Source: Monoplex corrugatus
Taxonomy: Eukaryota; Mollusca; Gastropoda; Littorinimorpha; Ranellidae
Assembly (NCBI GenBank): GCA_030674185.1
Contig: JAPXFY010000026.1
Coordinates: forward strand, 53,547,746 to 53,611,745
Direction: 5' to 3'
DNA length: 64,000 nt
The notes beneath the pieces are model-generated. The model had not been told where the DNA came from. It searched no databases and saw only the letters and a program-made list of their open reading frames with translations. Positions within the stretch are counted from its first letter, which is position 1, and the number at the start of each line of letters is the position of its first letter. A program made the position numbers and the translations under genes. Below, in pieces: positions 32,475-44,451 of this stretch.

Positions 32475-34086
32475 GTATAACTGCTTACAAGCCTTATCAC
32501 ACAAGAACACAAGTTTCACAAAACATAATAGACAAAGGCAGACACAGGAAAAGCAAAAACATGTCCAGCCCCTACTGCAATATTGAAAACAGAATTGAAA
32601 AGGACATCGACCCATAAACAATGTCAGCATACTCACACATACCTGCCTTCATACGCAAATACATACATACGCACTTACGTGCATATATACATGCAGACGT
32701 ACACTCGTACATAGACATACACCAATACATAAAACATGCGTACATATATATCTACATCTACATACACAGATGAATACATGTGTACACTACTCCTATACAT
32801 GTACGTGTGTGTACACAAAAATCTAAGTACATAATACATGTTTGCATATATTCATACAGACATAACCGTATACAAACATACAAAAAGTATGCATTATGTA
32901 TGTTACACTTGATCTATACACTTTGTTTATTTCATGAAATAAGCAAAACATTTGGTTGCTTAATTCATGAAATAAGCAAGAAATTTGTTTATTTCATGAA
33001 ATAGCAAGTTCATGGATGAAGCGTAACATATGTGTAATCACATATATATACATATGCATATGAGAAACAAACTTCAAACTTCAAAACAGAAACAAACTTC
33101 ACAGTTCAAAACAGAAACAAACTTCAAAGTTCAAAACACTTTATTTTACTCAAGGATATTAGCATTAGGTCCCGCTGGGTCTGCATCACAACTGGTTCTT
33201 GCTACTCTACACGTATAAAAGCATAAAGATATAAAAGTGAAATGCAAAACTTAAAACTAAACAAATGAAATGAAAAATAAGCTTGAAAACCATAAAATCA
33301 CAAACGTAATTGGAAAAGAAGAAAGTAAACATTAAAAATACACTGACGGAGGGGGAGGGAGGGGAAAGAGAATTTATTGTTAATGACGAAATGGCTGCAT
33401 GTACAAATGTCTGACACACATGAAAATACACAGACTCAGGCTTGTACATCACGCGACAAATAAAAGACAGAGACAGACAGAGCAATGTATGTTATCATAC
33501 CTTGAACGAACAAGCAGCAACAGTAGCAGCAGCAGACGAACAAGGTGAAATGTTGGAGCATGTCAAGTTCATCCCACAATAGCTACAGCTAACTGTAAAC
33601 AATATCCTTTCTTTGAATCAAACTTAACGAAAACTCCGTCCGTTGTCCTTTGTTTTGTCAAAATGCGTTAGAGAGGGAGGGACGTTTATCAACGTTCCAT
33701 GTCCGTTTTTCGTCATCAAACAATCTCTTTCAGTGTAGTTTCCTTTTATCATAGAAACTCCGCACAATGTCTGTTCTTTTCCTCACAAGAGTCGCACCCA
33801 AGCTCTACAACGTATATTTTTCAAATAGGAAATTTGTTTCAGCTGTGCTCAGTGTTCTGTGTTTTTCGTGTAAAAATTGTGTTCATTATCCTTTTATTTC
33901 GCCAAAATCATCGAACTATTGCCAGCGTCCTTTCAGCTGGTTTTTGTGATTTATTTCCACAATACAGACAGAAAGCGTAAGACCTAAAAGAGAGCAAAGT
34001 TTCTTATACTTTGTAGCGTAATCCTAGCCCTGTGATTAGCGGTCAAAGACATGGACTGAAGGAGCGAGTGATTGAGCTGTATAGAT
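32341..34086. other. Mostly unannotated AT-rich DNA
   Basis: It holds a CACTGA microsatellite (32400-32435), an (AAT)n/poly-A stretch (32443-32473), CATA-rich sequence (32640-32800), near repeats of TTCATGAAATAAGCAA (32930-33005) and a second R4 copy (33100-33215). Open frames are short with no domain. Confidence 0.5.
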
Positions 34087-34460
34087 TAGGAACAAGAAAA
34101 AACACGAAAAAGAATAAGAACGCGTATTTAATACAACAAGACAAGACAAGACAAGACTGCATGGATTAATACAGAAATCGTTATAAATTCAATTATCTGT
34201 CACATTGCACTGAATCTTATTAGAACAGATACTCAGGATTTTTCTGTCCTTTGACCCGTGCAGGACGTGAGTGTAAAAAGAAGTCGTAGTGACCTAGCTC
34301 CACACGACCTGTAACTTGATACAGCTCACATGTGGGCAAACACATTCAGTCTGAATCAGCTTGTCCAGCTCAACAAGTCATTAAGTGAAGTCAGTTGATG
34401 TGTTGTTTTTGCATTAAACCTACACAGTCTAGTTGGCCGAAAATTTGCGCCTGTCTAGTT
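34087..34460. mobile_element. Foldback MITE M2, two separated halves
   Basis: The left arm (34087-34150) carries AACGCGTATTTAATACAAC followed by ACAAG repeats. A piece of the right arm (34421-34460) carries AGTTGGCCGAAAATTTGCGC. About 270 bp of unrelated sequence separates them. The TTAA site is unoccupied here. Confidence 0.55.
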
Positions 34461-34809
34461 CCGTCAGTTAAATACATCTTCACTTTCTATTTTCGTGTAT
34501 TTTTTTGTTTCTCCATAACCAATACAAGCAGTGCACTGTCGCCACAGAATAAAAAGAACAAAGTGTACATACACTCCCCACCACCAGCACAGTAAGCTGA
34601 CACCTTGCTTTACGTGTATGCATCAAGAACGTAAAACAGTTGTAATAACTGTTACATAAACGTACCGACCATCAGGAGGCGCCGGGCCAACTGACTGTGG
34701 CAAATTGGCCAGCAGCGATTTACTTGCCAGTCATTCAATTCAGTCGTGAGTGTGGACTGCACGCTCGTTACGTGTTTAATCTTCTTAAAAACATCATTTC
34801 ATATCGACT

Positions 34810-35303
34810 AATCAGTCGCCGTGGTGTAGTGGTTAACACAACGGGCTACTAACTTGAAGGTTGTGGGTTCGAATCCCCATCAGTCCCTTCAAAAAATCAT
34901 TGTGGGATTTTTCGACTCTAACCGGCTCCTACCCAGAGTTGGGCGTGCTATGGGCTCATTGGGAAGGCTGGGACCACACAGTCGAGTCTCATCCACTTCA
35001 TGGATGCGTCATTGAGGGTGTTGCTCAAATCTTCTGACCAGCACCGCAGGTGTCTATATCTCTCTGGCCTGGTTGATGCCAGGATATCTTATGATAGTAT
35101 GCGTAGAGTACAGCTCACGCAGTCTCAATCCTAGATGGAACTTCATAGCATCATGATTATCATCCTCATCGACATCACCATCATCGCATTGTAAAAACTA
35201 TTCCAGCTTCTACGGTCATTAAGGTGGCGTGGAAAATGGGACAGGAGAAAAAAGGTGAGCACACAGGTTACCTCCCTGAGTGCGATGATCGCAAAAAAAA
35301 ATT
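34810..35303 (+). mobile_element. tRNA-derived SINE (S1), full length with perfect target duplication
   Basis: ATTTCATATCGACT is repeated perfectly at 34796-34809 and 35304-35317. Box A TGGTGTAGTGGTTAAC and box B GGTTCGAATCC are intact, so this copy is the best reference for the family (about 494 bp). Confidence 0.95.
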
Positions 35304-35317
35304 ATTTCATATCGACT

Positions 35318-36444
35318 GTATGATCGACGCTTTGTGTGTATGTGTGAGGGGGTGGGTAGGGTACGGTAGGGATATGTGTGCGCCCCTCGAGCGCTCGCGC
35401 GTGTGTGTGTGTGTATGAATGCGTGTATGTTTATGTGCACACGTGTGTGCATGAGCTGATTCTTGTCTTATTTAATAATAGAATAGGTTTATTCGTTTTG
35501 TTCAGACGTTCAGACTGTTTCAAGATACATTGTATGTCTGTTTGTAGCCTGCTATTTTCAAGCCTGTTTCAGTGTCTAAATTTAGATGAAATAATTACAC
35601 AGGAAGCCATTTCTGTTTATGATCACCTCTTTACCTTCTTGTTCTTGTTGTTTTTATTGTGCTGGTTATGGAAGTGTTTTTTCTCGTTTCCATGCTTCCT
35701 TGTCCTTCTTTTCCTTTGTTTCCATTGTTGTAATTCTATATAATTCACTTGTTTTTCTAGTTTTACTTGACTTTTGTCTTTGTATGCTAATATATACGTA
35801 GAATAGCAAGGACTGTCTGTAAAACAGGTTCATTTGGACCTGATATTACTATTGTTAGTAATTACTAATAAAATATTGTTTGTTTTTTGTTTGTCTTTGT
35901 TTGTTTTGGTTGGTTGGTTGTTTTTTGGTTGGTTGTTTGGTTTGTGTTTTTTGTCTTTTTTATGTTACTTTGCTTTGCTTTCCTTTAGGTTTTGATTTCG
36001 GATGTTGTTTTTTTGTTTTTGTGCGTGTGTGCGTGTTTGTGTGTGTGAGTGGGGGGGGGGGGGTGTTGCTGTTGGTAGTGGTGGTGTGTGTGCAGGTGGG
36101 TGGGATTTTATTGTTGTTGTTGTTTGGTTTGAGTGTTTTTTTTTTGTCTTAATTTGTTTTGTTTTTTCAGAATGGATTTGCCACATTAACTTCGGGCTGC
36201 TCACTGCAGGGAAAGCCTGCCGTCGCTTCAGTGGAATAGCACCTTTATCATTTTAGTAGCCTACCGTATGTAAGCTTTTGGGTTTAGTTACGAATGTGGA
36301 TTTTGCTACAAAATTTTTCCAGGGACATCTCCACTGTTGCCATGAGGTCTGTGGCATATGCTGAGTGCGTGCTGTACACAGGACCTAGTTTATCCCTTCA
36401 TCCAAAAGACTGATGGAGCTTAAGTCCATTCCCCTTGTTGTTCT
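35318..36444. other. T/G-rich DNA without recognised genes
   Basis: It contains short CG- and TG-rich stretches (35390-35450), an inverted R4 copy (35775-35865), TTTG/TTGG repeats (35878-36000) and a run of 13 G (36051-36063). No supported exon. Confidence 0.45.
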
Positions 36445-36662
36445 TTAACCCTTTGACTCCTGCACCCTATCCACCAACTGCAAAAACTTAACCCTTTGAC
36501 TCCTGCACCCTGTCCACCAACTGCAAAAACTTAACCCTTTGACTCCTGCACCTTGTCCACCAACTGCAAAAACATAACCCTTTGACTCCTGCACCATGTC
36601 CACCAACTGCAAAAACTTAACCCTTTGACTCCTGCACCCTGTCCACCAACTGCAAAAACTTA
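36445..36662. repeat. Five tandem copies of the M1 MITE arm (43-bp unit)
   Basis: Each unit begins TTAACCCTTTGACTCCTGCA and ends CCAACTGCAAAAAC, which is the outer arm of MITE M1. Right-arm pieces in the expected orientation occur at 37929-37945 and 38309-38374. Confidence 0.85.
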
Positions 36663-37320
36663 CCCTCATGTGGGATCTCAGGCCAAAGTCTGATCCACAC
36701 ATGCGGCCTGGACACTCAATGGAATGCTCTGCCGAGTTGGTTCTGGCCTTTTTTGCTGCACGCTTTTCCACTTGGCTGCTTCGTCTTTCATTTTCATAAG
36801 CTTCTGTTCCCTTGCGAATACCTTACCTCCATTCAGACCTGTTTTGGGCTATGATTTCCCACTGAATGATTGATCTTCATCAATGACACATTTTTTGAGG
36901 GATTTTTCCAGGGTGTCTTTGTATGAAGCTTTGGCCGTCCTCTTGGTCGATGGCCCTTTATCAGCTCACTGTAGAAGAGCTGCTTTGGAAGCCTGTTATC
37001 CTGCATGCGCACGAGATGTCCAGACCATCTTAGCTGAGACTGTGTTAGCAGTGCATCTATGTTTGGCATCTGGGCTTGCAAAAGTACATTCACGTTTGAG
37101 ACTCTGTTGTACCGTTTGATGTTTGAGATACATCAGAGGCAGCACTGGTGAAACTGATCTAGTAGCTTGACATGCCTACGGTAGAGAGTCCAGGACTCGC
37201 ATCCATACAGCAATGCAGTCAGGACCACTGCTCTGTATACTGTGCACTTCGTCTCCAGTCGTCTGACTCCGTGACAGCACAGCGAATATAATGATATAAA
37301 TTTTTAGCATGTTCTGATAT
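36663..37320 (-). mobile_element. LINE 3' ORF fragment (reverse transcriptase C-terminus)
   Basis: The - strand reads LLYGCESWTLYRRH (37150-37240, with stops), then LRWSGHLVRMQDNRLP and HRPRGRPK (36833-37093). After a shift comes IECPGRMCGSDFGLRSHMR (36660-36771), a Cys/His motif near the C-terminus of RTE/BovB-like elements. 5' truncated and frameshifted. Confidence 0.75.
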
Positions 37321-37744
37321 TACGATCTTTGAGTTAAAGAGTAGGAAATTTCCGCTATCAGAAATGTAGCTCATAAGAGAGCCGGTGTTCAGTCAAAAGT
37401 GACAGCCAGTTGGTTCAGTGTGTGTCAGTGATCTGCACTGGAGTACAATGTGTTAGTGAGTGATTTGGGCTATGTGTGTATCAACTGTGACTGTGTGTGT
37501 TTGTCTGGGGTGATGTTAAGGAATGAATGGTGGCGAACTTATTACAAATTTCAGAAAACAGAAAACGGAATTTGTCTTCTACCTCAAACAATGTTACCAA
37601 TGTGTGTTGTTGTTTTTTTCTACTGATTGTGATAAACACGATTGAACTGACCATGGAAAATTTTCAGGAAGCCCTAAAGAAGATCCATCAACACAACCCT
37701 GACTACTCTCACTGCTGCTGTTGTTTCCCAATACATATTGCTTA

Positions 37745-37925
37745 TTATTCTTAGATCTTTTCTATCAACATTGAGCCTTTAGAATTGGTTGACCAACTCT
37801 TCATGTCTTACCCGGTCAAATGCTTTGATATAATCAACAAAGTACAACTACAAATTCTTACTGAACTCAACTGATCTTTCCATCACAGTTCTTAGGATGT
37901 TTTCAATAATTTCTGTCCCTTCAAC
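37745..37925 (-). mobile_element. RTE reverse-transcriptase fragment
   Basis: The complement reads as a degenerate VDYIKAFD...RHEELV segment (palm motif A region of RTE elements). It ends at the M1 right-arm piece at 37929. Confidence 0.5.
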
Positions 37926-38308
37926 AACTCAGGAGTCAAAGGGTTAATATATCTGAATAAAGTCAGATGACAAAGAGCCCAAATCAAAATACTTACCTTT
38001 TTTTCCATTGGATTACATTTATTTAGGCTATGCACAAATCTCACCAAAAACTATCTATACAAGACAGAAATTGATGCTGAAACCTGCAAATATGTTTTGC
38101 GTAGGTGTGACCTTCACCTCTGACTGATATTCATGAAAATTACAGGAATAACTTTTATAATAACAATGAACATTCATCCCAAATTCAGTTGAAATCCATC
38201 CTCAAACAGAAGGAATATTTTCAAATATATAGATAAACATTTTTCATGCCATGGTATGCAAGAATTCACCACTACTCAGTGAAAGATACAGTCTACAAAC
38301 CAAATTAC

Positions 38309-38374
38309 TTTGCTAGCATGGTTGGCAATACAGGATGCTGGCAGGCAGGGTGCAAGAGTCAAAGGGTTAAGGTC
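38309..38374. mobile_element. M1 MITE right arm, solo
   Basis: TTTGCTAGCATGGTTGGC, GGATGCTGGCAGGCAGGGTG and GAGTCAAAGGGTTAA match the right half of complete M1 copies. No left half adjoins it. Confidence 0.65.
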
Positions 38375-38509
38375 TCAACCACTCACTCCTCCACAGTCAC
38401 AAGCAGCTGATTAATTTTTCTTGACATTTTCTTCATAAGCACACGTATGCACACATTGTCCTTTCATGTCAATAGACTAATAATAAATTAAATCCCTTTA
38501 AAGAAAAAT

Positions 38510-38713
38510 GGGGGGGGGGGGGGGGGGGGATTTTTTTAACAACAAAATTAAGTAAAAAAAACAGACCCTGCAAACTTGTGCAAACGAATTTATTTTTCTC
38601 TGACAAAAATATGTTACATAAGTCAATGACAGAATCAGGAGGCAGTTTTCACTGAACAACATGACTGGTTTATTATTAAAGAAAGATTTAAGACAACTCC
38701 TCTGACAGAACAT

Positions 38714-38787
<74 letters not shown>

Positions 38788-38802
38788 CACACACACAAGC
38801 AT

Positions 38803-38853
<51 letters not shown>

Positions 38854-38880
38854 ACACACACACACACACACACATTCACT
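38510..38880. repeat. G20 run, (TC)n and (CA)n microsatellites
   Basis: G run 38510-38529, TC repeats 38714-38784, CA repeats 38789-38872. They lie downstream of TMEM203 on its strand. Confidence 0.95.
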
Positions 38881-39481
38881 CTCTCAAGTATGAACTGATC
38901 AAACCAACTAGCATTCAGTCCAAATCTCAGTTTGAATAAAACACCCCAAGGACACAAAGACAGTATAGGCCTACTTAGTTTGCATCACACATGTTATGAT
39001 GCTGATATACACTGTGATTAAGAAATTAAACCCATGTAAAATATACACTACTGCAGCCAAGAATGCAAAAATCAGACCAAATGACAATTTTTTTTTATCA
39101 ATCATTTTTCAGCAAACATAAGCATAGTTCTCACCCAGGAAAAACTCCGAGTAAAATCCCTCTGGCCCATCCAGCCGTGAAATCAATACCTGACTCTATT
39201 CAGGGTTGAGGAAGATAAAGCAATGAGGGAAAAGATACAAGCACCATCCTCACAGTGCTTGTCCTGAGAAAAGTTACAGTCTCTATCACCTCAATCCCCT
39301 ATAGCCTCAGGGTTATGGGACGACTGTTATTTACAAAGCAATGCAAGAAAGAGATAGGCACCATCCTAATCATGCCGGTCCAAAAAGAAGTTAAGGTCTC
39401 AACCACTCACTCCCCCACAGCCTCAGGATTATTTTATAGGTCACATTTTTACCACAAGTTTATAACACATAGCAGTAAGAT
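38881..39481. other. TMEM203 downstream or 3' UTR region
   Basis: Directly follows the TMEM203 stop on the - strand, so probably includes its 3' UTR. It holds two imperfect copies of a roughly 120-bp unit (39185-39430) with CACCATCCT and ACCACTCACTCCCCCACAG phrases. No clear polyadenylation signal was singled out. Confidence 0.4.
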
Positions 39482-39886
39482 TCAGTTTGTGCGGCAGGCC
39501 CTCACCATAATAATTTGCAACAGGAAAAACATGGGTCCCATCACTTCTGACATTGAAGTGTCTCGCTGTCCACTTAGTCGCTGACACAGCAGTAGCTTGA
39601 ACAAGAAAATCAACACAATTATCAGAACAGACACCAAACCGCGAATACAAGCCAGTTTGAAGTCCAAGTCCATGAACTGACGCATGAACACAATCACACA
39701 GAAGTAGGCGTTGAGTCCATCGCATGTGAAGAGAGGGATGAAAACAGCCAACCAGGACACTTCCCAAACACCTTCATACTTCAACACAGCAAGCACAGAG
39801 AATATCAGAACTGACACCAAGTGGAGCCAGATTTCAAAAGCTGTCATTCGAAGCCAGCGTACTAATTCTTGTAGTGTGAAGAACAT
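39482..39886 (-). CDS. TMEM203: TMEM203, transmembrane protein 203
   Basis: An intact 134-codon single-exon frame from ATG at 39886 to the stop at 39482. Vertebrate TMEM203 is almost the same length. Landmarks shared with the family as I know it: start MFFTLQELVRWL, the FEIWLHL first membrane segment, a central DGLNAYF motif, the LLCQ motif before the last segment, and the C-terminus RACRTN. Four hydrophobic segments lie near residues 14-36, 43-70, 82-102 and 112-130. In vertebrates the protein sits in the ER membrane and is linked to ER calcium handling and to STING signalling. Those roles are literature knowledge, not shown by this sequence. It is transcribed away from NDOR1, which starts about 10.4 kb to the right on the other strand. 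Confidence 0.92.
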   Translation of the reverse strand: MFFTLQELVRWLRMTAFEIWLHLVSVLIFSVLAVLKYEGVWEVSWLAVFIPLFTCDGLNAYFCVIVFMRQFMDLDFKLACIRGLVSVLIIVLIFLFKLLLCQRLSGQRDTSMSEVMGPMFFLLQIIMVRACRTN

Positions 39887-40541
39887 GATGCTACTTCACT
39901 GGTCAAAGCTGAGCTTATGAAGATATTCCAGCTACACGGCAATGCTGCTGCTAAGACTGGTAGAGTTGTAAGATGTTACCTCATCATCCACTGGTCAGCA
40001 ATCAGTGAAGGCCACAGCAATTATAAGGATACCTGCAGCATAAATCAAGAACAGAATTAGAAATGAAAATAAAAGGACATGCTTACTATACACTATTATG
40101 TACAGAGACTATTTTACTATGGCTATTCAAAGATGCACAGAATGTCCTTACTATACACTATTATGTATAGAGACTATTTTACTATGGCTATTCAAAGATG
40201 CACAGAGAGATTTGAAAAAGAGTATACAAATTTGTATGGGAAGAACCTGAGGGTGCTATGAGAGAAAAAAGACAAAGTAGACTAATGATGATTTCAGCGC
40301 AGCCTCTTTTTTTTCTTTCTCTTTTTTTTTTATTCGTACTGTTGCCAAACTTTTTAAGTCGCATGTTGTTCTGTTTTAGTGTTTGTTGTTTTCAGTCTAA
40401 GTGTCATGATTCCACTAAAGAGGGCTGATTCCAAGATGCTTTGATTGCTTCTTATTTTCTTTCTTGATTGAACAGGTCTAAGATCACTGAGTATATATAT
40501 ACTGAAATGGATTTTTTGGTCAATTTATCTTCTTGATGATA
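39887..40541. other. TMEM203 upstream region with 64-bp duplication
   Basis: Should contain the TMEM203 5' UTR and promoter. It includes a direct tandem duplication of about 64 bp (40082-40210; TTACTATACACTATTATG starts each copy). No core promoter motif can be assigned with confidence. Confidence 0.4.
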
Positions 40542-42176
40542 TACACTACGCACAAAAAGTTAAGGATCACTATGAGAAAACAGATGCGTAATAAACTCAG
40601 TTCGCTACTGTTATTTATTTCTCAGTCCAGCCAAATTGTTATGAATTCTTGTTCAGCTGTAAGTGGGCGATGTTGTGTTAGTGCGAAAATTGCACGGGAT
40701 TCTCTACTACTGAGCTTGGCCGCAAACGGAAAAGCGGAAACTTGCGAAAAAGGACCTTGTTTTGGACCGTTTTGCCTGAACACATTGCACAAGCCAGATG
40801 GAAAAACCATTATGCACGTGCAAGCACTGCTGTTTATGTGTGAGATGCTGTCTCTTGCTTGGCTTTATAAGAAGACATTCCACCAGTAGTAGGCCTGATC
40901 TGACAATGCCTCCACGACGAAAATTGAGCGAGTTTGAGAGGGGACGAGCTGTTGCATGGTTCCAAGATGGTGTTCCCAAGCGAGAAGTGGCCAGGCGACT
41001 TCAGGTGTCCATCTCGGTCATTGTCAGACTGATTCAATGCTTCACAGCCACTGGGAGGGTCCATGAAAGATGCAGATCTGGTCGACCGAAGAAGACAAAC
41101 CCACGTGAAGATCGTCTCATTGAACGACAAGCCCTGCAGACAAGAACAGCCTCTTCCAGCATCATTCGAAGGCAGCTGAGGGTGGCTACTAACATCAACA
41201 TCAGCCAGCAGACCATACGGAACTGCCTTCATGGGTTTAACCTCCGTTCTCGTCGCCCAGCTGTACGGCCACGCTTAACTCCAGCCCATAGGGCAGCACG
41301 CCGCGCCTTCTGCAGACGTCACGTGAGGTGGACACGTCAGCAATGGTCCCAGGTCCTGTTCAGTGATGAATCACCCTTCACCATGAACCACAACGACAGC
41401 CGACTGAGGGTCTGGAGGCGCCCAGGGCAACGCTTTATTGACACCACTGTCCAAGAAAAGGTGGCCTTTGGTGGAGGTTCTGTAATGGTCTGGGGCCTTC
41501 AGCCTTCACCACAGAACACCCTTGTATCATGTACAGGGTAACCTGACTGGCCTCCGATACCGGGATGAGATCCTTCGACCGCTGGCTGTGCCTACACTGC
41601 AGCAGATGGGACCGACGGCTGTCTACCAGGATGACAACGCTCGCCCCCACAGGGCAAGGGTGGTCAACGACTTCCTGCAGCAGTCTGGAGTCAACAGAAT
41701 GGAATGGCCAGCATGCAGTCCCGATCTCAACCCGATTGAGAACCTCTGGGATGAGCTGGATCGCAAAGTGAGGAGCAACCACCCCCCTCCCAGGGATGCC
41801 CAATACCTCTACCAGATGCTGCAGGCTGAGTGGCAGGCGCTTCCACAGAGGATCTTCACCAACCTGGTCAACTCGATGAGGACTAGCTGCGTCGAGTGCC
41901 AGAACAGCCATGGCGGTTACACGCATTACTGAACTTTTGGGAGCATCAGAATGCCCTGTCTTGTGATTTCAATGACTTTGGGAAATCAAATTTCGATACG
42001 TACCCACTTTGATCAAATGTACACACCAAACGATTGCTCGAAATTGAAGGCAATTGTGTATCGTTATCACTAAAGCATGGAATTAAATGTTTGCCAAACT
42101 TCAACGCATTGGCTTTCTTATTTTGAAAGTTATGAATTTTTGTGCAAGTGATCCTTAACTTTTTGTGCGTAGCTTA
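40542..42176 (+). mobile_element. Tc1/mariner transposon with perfect terminal inverted repeats
   Basis: CTACGCACAAAAAGTTAAGG begins a 25-bp inverted repeat (40546-40570) matched exactly by 42148-42172. TA dinucleotides at 40542-40543 and 42175-42176 mark the target duplication. The roughly 1.63-kb interior holds one transposase frame. The element fills part of the space between TMEM203 and NDOR1. Perfect repeats and a nearly open frame indicate recent movement. Confidence 0.93.
40906..41932 (+). pseudogene. Tc1-family DD34E transposase, one frameshift
   Basis: Start at ATG 40906 (MPPRRKLSEFERGRAVAW). The N-terminal paired helix-turn-helix DNA-binding region has a GRPKK linker near residue 60. 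The catalytic triad is SDES, then QDDNARPH, then DLNPIENLW, with 34 residues between the second Asp and the Glu (DD34E). The frame breaks at 41491-41495, where a G run is apparently one base short after GSVMVWG. It resumes in the next frame to TGA at 41930-41932. A single homopolymer shift may be a read error, so the gene could be intact in the animal. Confidence 0.9.
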
Positions 42177-42599
42177 TGTTAAATTATGCTAAATAATACT
42201 ATGCTATCTGAACATGCTAATTTCGACAACCAGTGCACTTTACTTACTTATGGTTCACTGGATGGTAAGCCACGTGAATGCCAGTCAACAACTACCATGC
42301 ACAATGTTCGCAGTGGTAGTGTATTTACAGTACACTCGCACTGATTTGCTTGCCATACCAACAGCTCACTTGACTACTGATGCAATCTGTTCTCTTCATT
42401 CAATAGGAATGGGTTTTCGCTTAAAATATAAACGCTATAAACAAAAGCAACACATTTCTGAACCATTTCATCTGCATTACAGTCAGTATCTCCTCTCCAA
42501 CAAAAATTTGCAGCTTCTCCCCTTGATGTCAATATCAAGGGGATAGATCTCCTAGTTGCCCTTCTGTCTCATCGTCCAGTAATGCCTTCTTGTTCCCTT
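42177..42599. other. Unannotated DNA right of Tc1
   Basis: An open frame at 42214-42546 resembles no family known to me. No splice pair or repeat partner is visible. Confidence 0.35.
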
Positions 42600-43215
42600 G
42601 TGTTTTCTGCAATCTTTATAGCCTGTAATGCCCAGTCTGTCTGTCATGATGATAAAACTGATTGTATCTTAGACTTTATTTTTGAAAATAACTGATAAAT
42701 TTTTCTACATAAATTTGGCTAAAATCAAGCAACCATGAGCCCAGAATCAAATAACTTACACCTCCTAGTTACAAATCTTGTTCCTTCCTTCCAGTTTCTT
42801 GGTTGCAGGATTACTGTTGTATATATAAAGATGTGGTTAAATCTTGTCTCTCCTTCTCCCACTTTTTTCATTTTCTACTCTGTCATTCGAAAATTTTGAA
42901 ATCGTCCTTCATATGTCGGGTCAGTCTGTTATTTTCTCTTGTATGTACCCTTCTCCTCCCAGCCATACAAACATACTAAAGGGTCCCCATTCACTGAATC
43001 TGAATTTCGATCAGTTTCTAAAACTTTGATTGTCCGTATTCTGAAAGAAATGTCATTCAAGTCTTGTGAACTTGACCCCATACCTGCTTCTCTCTCTTCT
43101 GAAAAACACTTCCTGAGCTTCTTCCATTCATAACACATGTATGATATTATCAACACTTGATCTGTCCATCTTCTCACAAAACAGCCACTGTTCAACCTCC
43201 AAAGAAAAATAATAA
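42600..43215 (+). mobile_element. Degenerate CR1/L2-like LINE remnant
   Basis: A frame at 42939-43133 reads KSCELDPIPASL, the conserved start of the reverse transcriptase in CR1/L2 elements (the copy at 7506 has SCALDPLPTPL there). A weak ILDFIF phrase near 42670 could be the end of the endonuclease. It ends against an oppositely oriented RTE piece. Confidence 0.55.
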
Positions 43216-43860
43216 TCTTACCATCATCATCATCATCATCATCATCATGTGCCCTGCCACATGGTGTTGGCAATCTTGGCCCTCCATACAAACCTATCCC
43301 TTGTTGATGCAAATACATCTCCCACCCTCTCTGTCCTCAGACACCCTGCAAGTCCATCCAAAATTTTTCTCCCTAGGTATACCTGGTGCTCTCTTTCCCC
43401 TCCAGCCTTCCTGTTGAGACCAGGTGCTCTAATTTTTCTTTCCTCATAAAATGTCTTTAAAATGTTTGTCTTTTCTTAATCTTCTTTATTAATTTAATGA
43501 CCTCCTTGTGTCGGCCTCCTTCAAGCCTGTCTCGTTTTGTTTTCTTTGCTGTCCATGGAACTCTCACCATTTTTCTTAGAAGCCACATTTCAGTTGCCTC
43601 AATTTTGTTCTGATTTTGCAACCATACAACAGTATCGGTTCTATAGAAGTTACAACACTCAAGAACTCTCTCCTGATGTAAATTGATCGGCATTTGTTGG
43701 TAAGAACGCTTCTCATCTTCTAGAATACTGTTTTGGCTTGCCCAATTCTGTTGACTATTCAGTATTTTTGTGCCTTTCTAGTTGGTTGATCAATTCTTCA
43801 TGTCTTACCCTATCGAAAACCTTGGTATAATAAAAAAAAAATTTTTTAAAAAGGCATGAT
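43216..43860 (-). mobile_element. RTE-type LINE, 3' part
   Basis: (CAT)n at 43220-43248 followed by GCCCTGCCACATGGTGTTGG is the complement of the RTE 3' end. Further right the - strand reads KIEATEMWLLRKMVRVPWT and AKKTKRD, the RTE C-terminal region, then a degenerate palm segment near 43780-43850. Confidence 0.75.
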
Positions 43861-43904
43861 CATTTCATGTAAAATTAACTCCCCCCCTGTGGGGATGCCA
43901 GGGG

Positions 43905-44451
43905 CTCTTTCAGTATAACTAGTATCTCCACCTTCTGGAAATTCTGTGCTAGAAATGTTCTCTTTTCTGTCACTCTCTTTGTTTCTGCCTTGTTCCTTTC
44001 CTTTCAGTCATTTCTTCCTCTCATCTTCTGCCTTGTTAATCCATCCATTCACCTGTGTGTGTTCGATTTAACTTTTAAGTCTTACATACTTTCTCTTTAG
44101 GATTAAGACTAGGACTAGGAATTATAATTGGGTACATGTAAGGCCTACTAAGTGCATTTTTGGCTCTTGAGAAATAAGATACGTGGAAGCAAGTTTAGGT
44201 AATTTAGCCCTGTTTTTATATTTTAGTGTCCATAGTTATGTTTAAATTTGTAGTCAGATATGGTTTTTAAATCCCCTGTACGATAAACTGGACTGAGTGG
44301 TCATCGCCAGGGACATCTCCTCAGATCATTATAGGCTAATCAATGTGAATGTGCACGAATGCATTGATATTTTCTTTTCCTTTTCTTCTTGTTTAAGTAT
44401 GGTCGTGGTGTGCTTTGAAATGGTTATAGCCCTGAGGCTGATATGACTGCG
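43905..44451 (+). mobile_element. Retroposon R3 (LINE 3' UTR-like), copy 1
   Basis: Contains TTCTGTGCTAGAAATG, GTTTCTGCCTTGTTCC, AATTGGGTACATGTA and ATAGCCCTGA in the order seen at 53757 and 56850. It is cut at its 3' end by the LINE starting about 44452. Non-coding; by its style of ending probably derived from a LINE tail. Confidence 0.65.
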
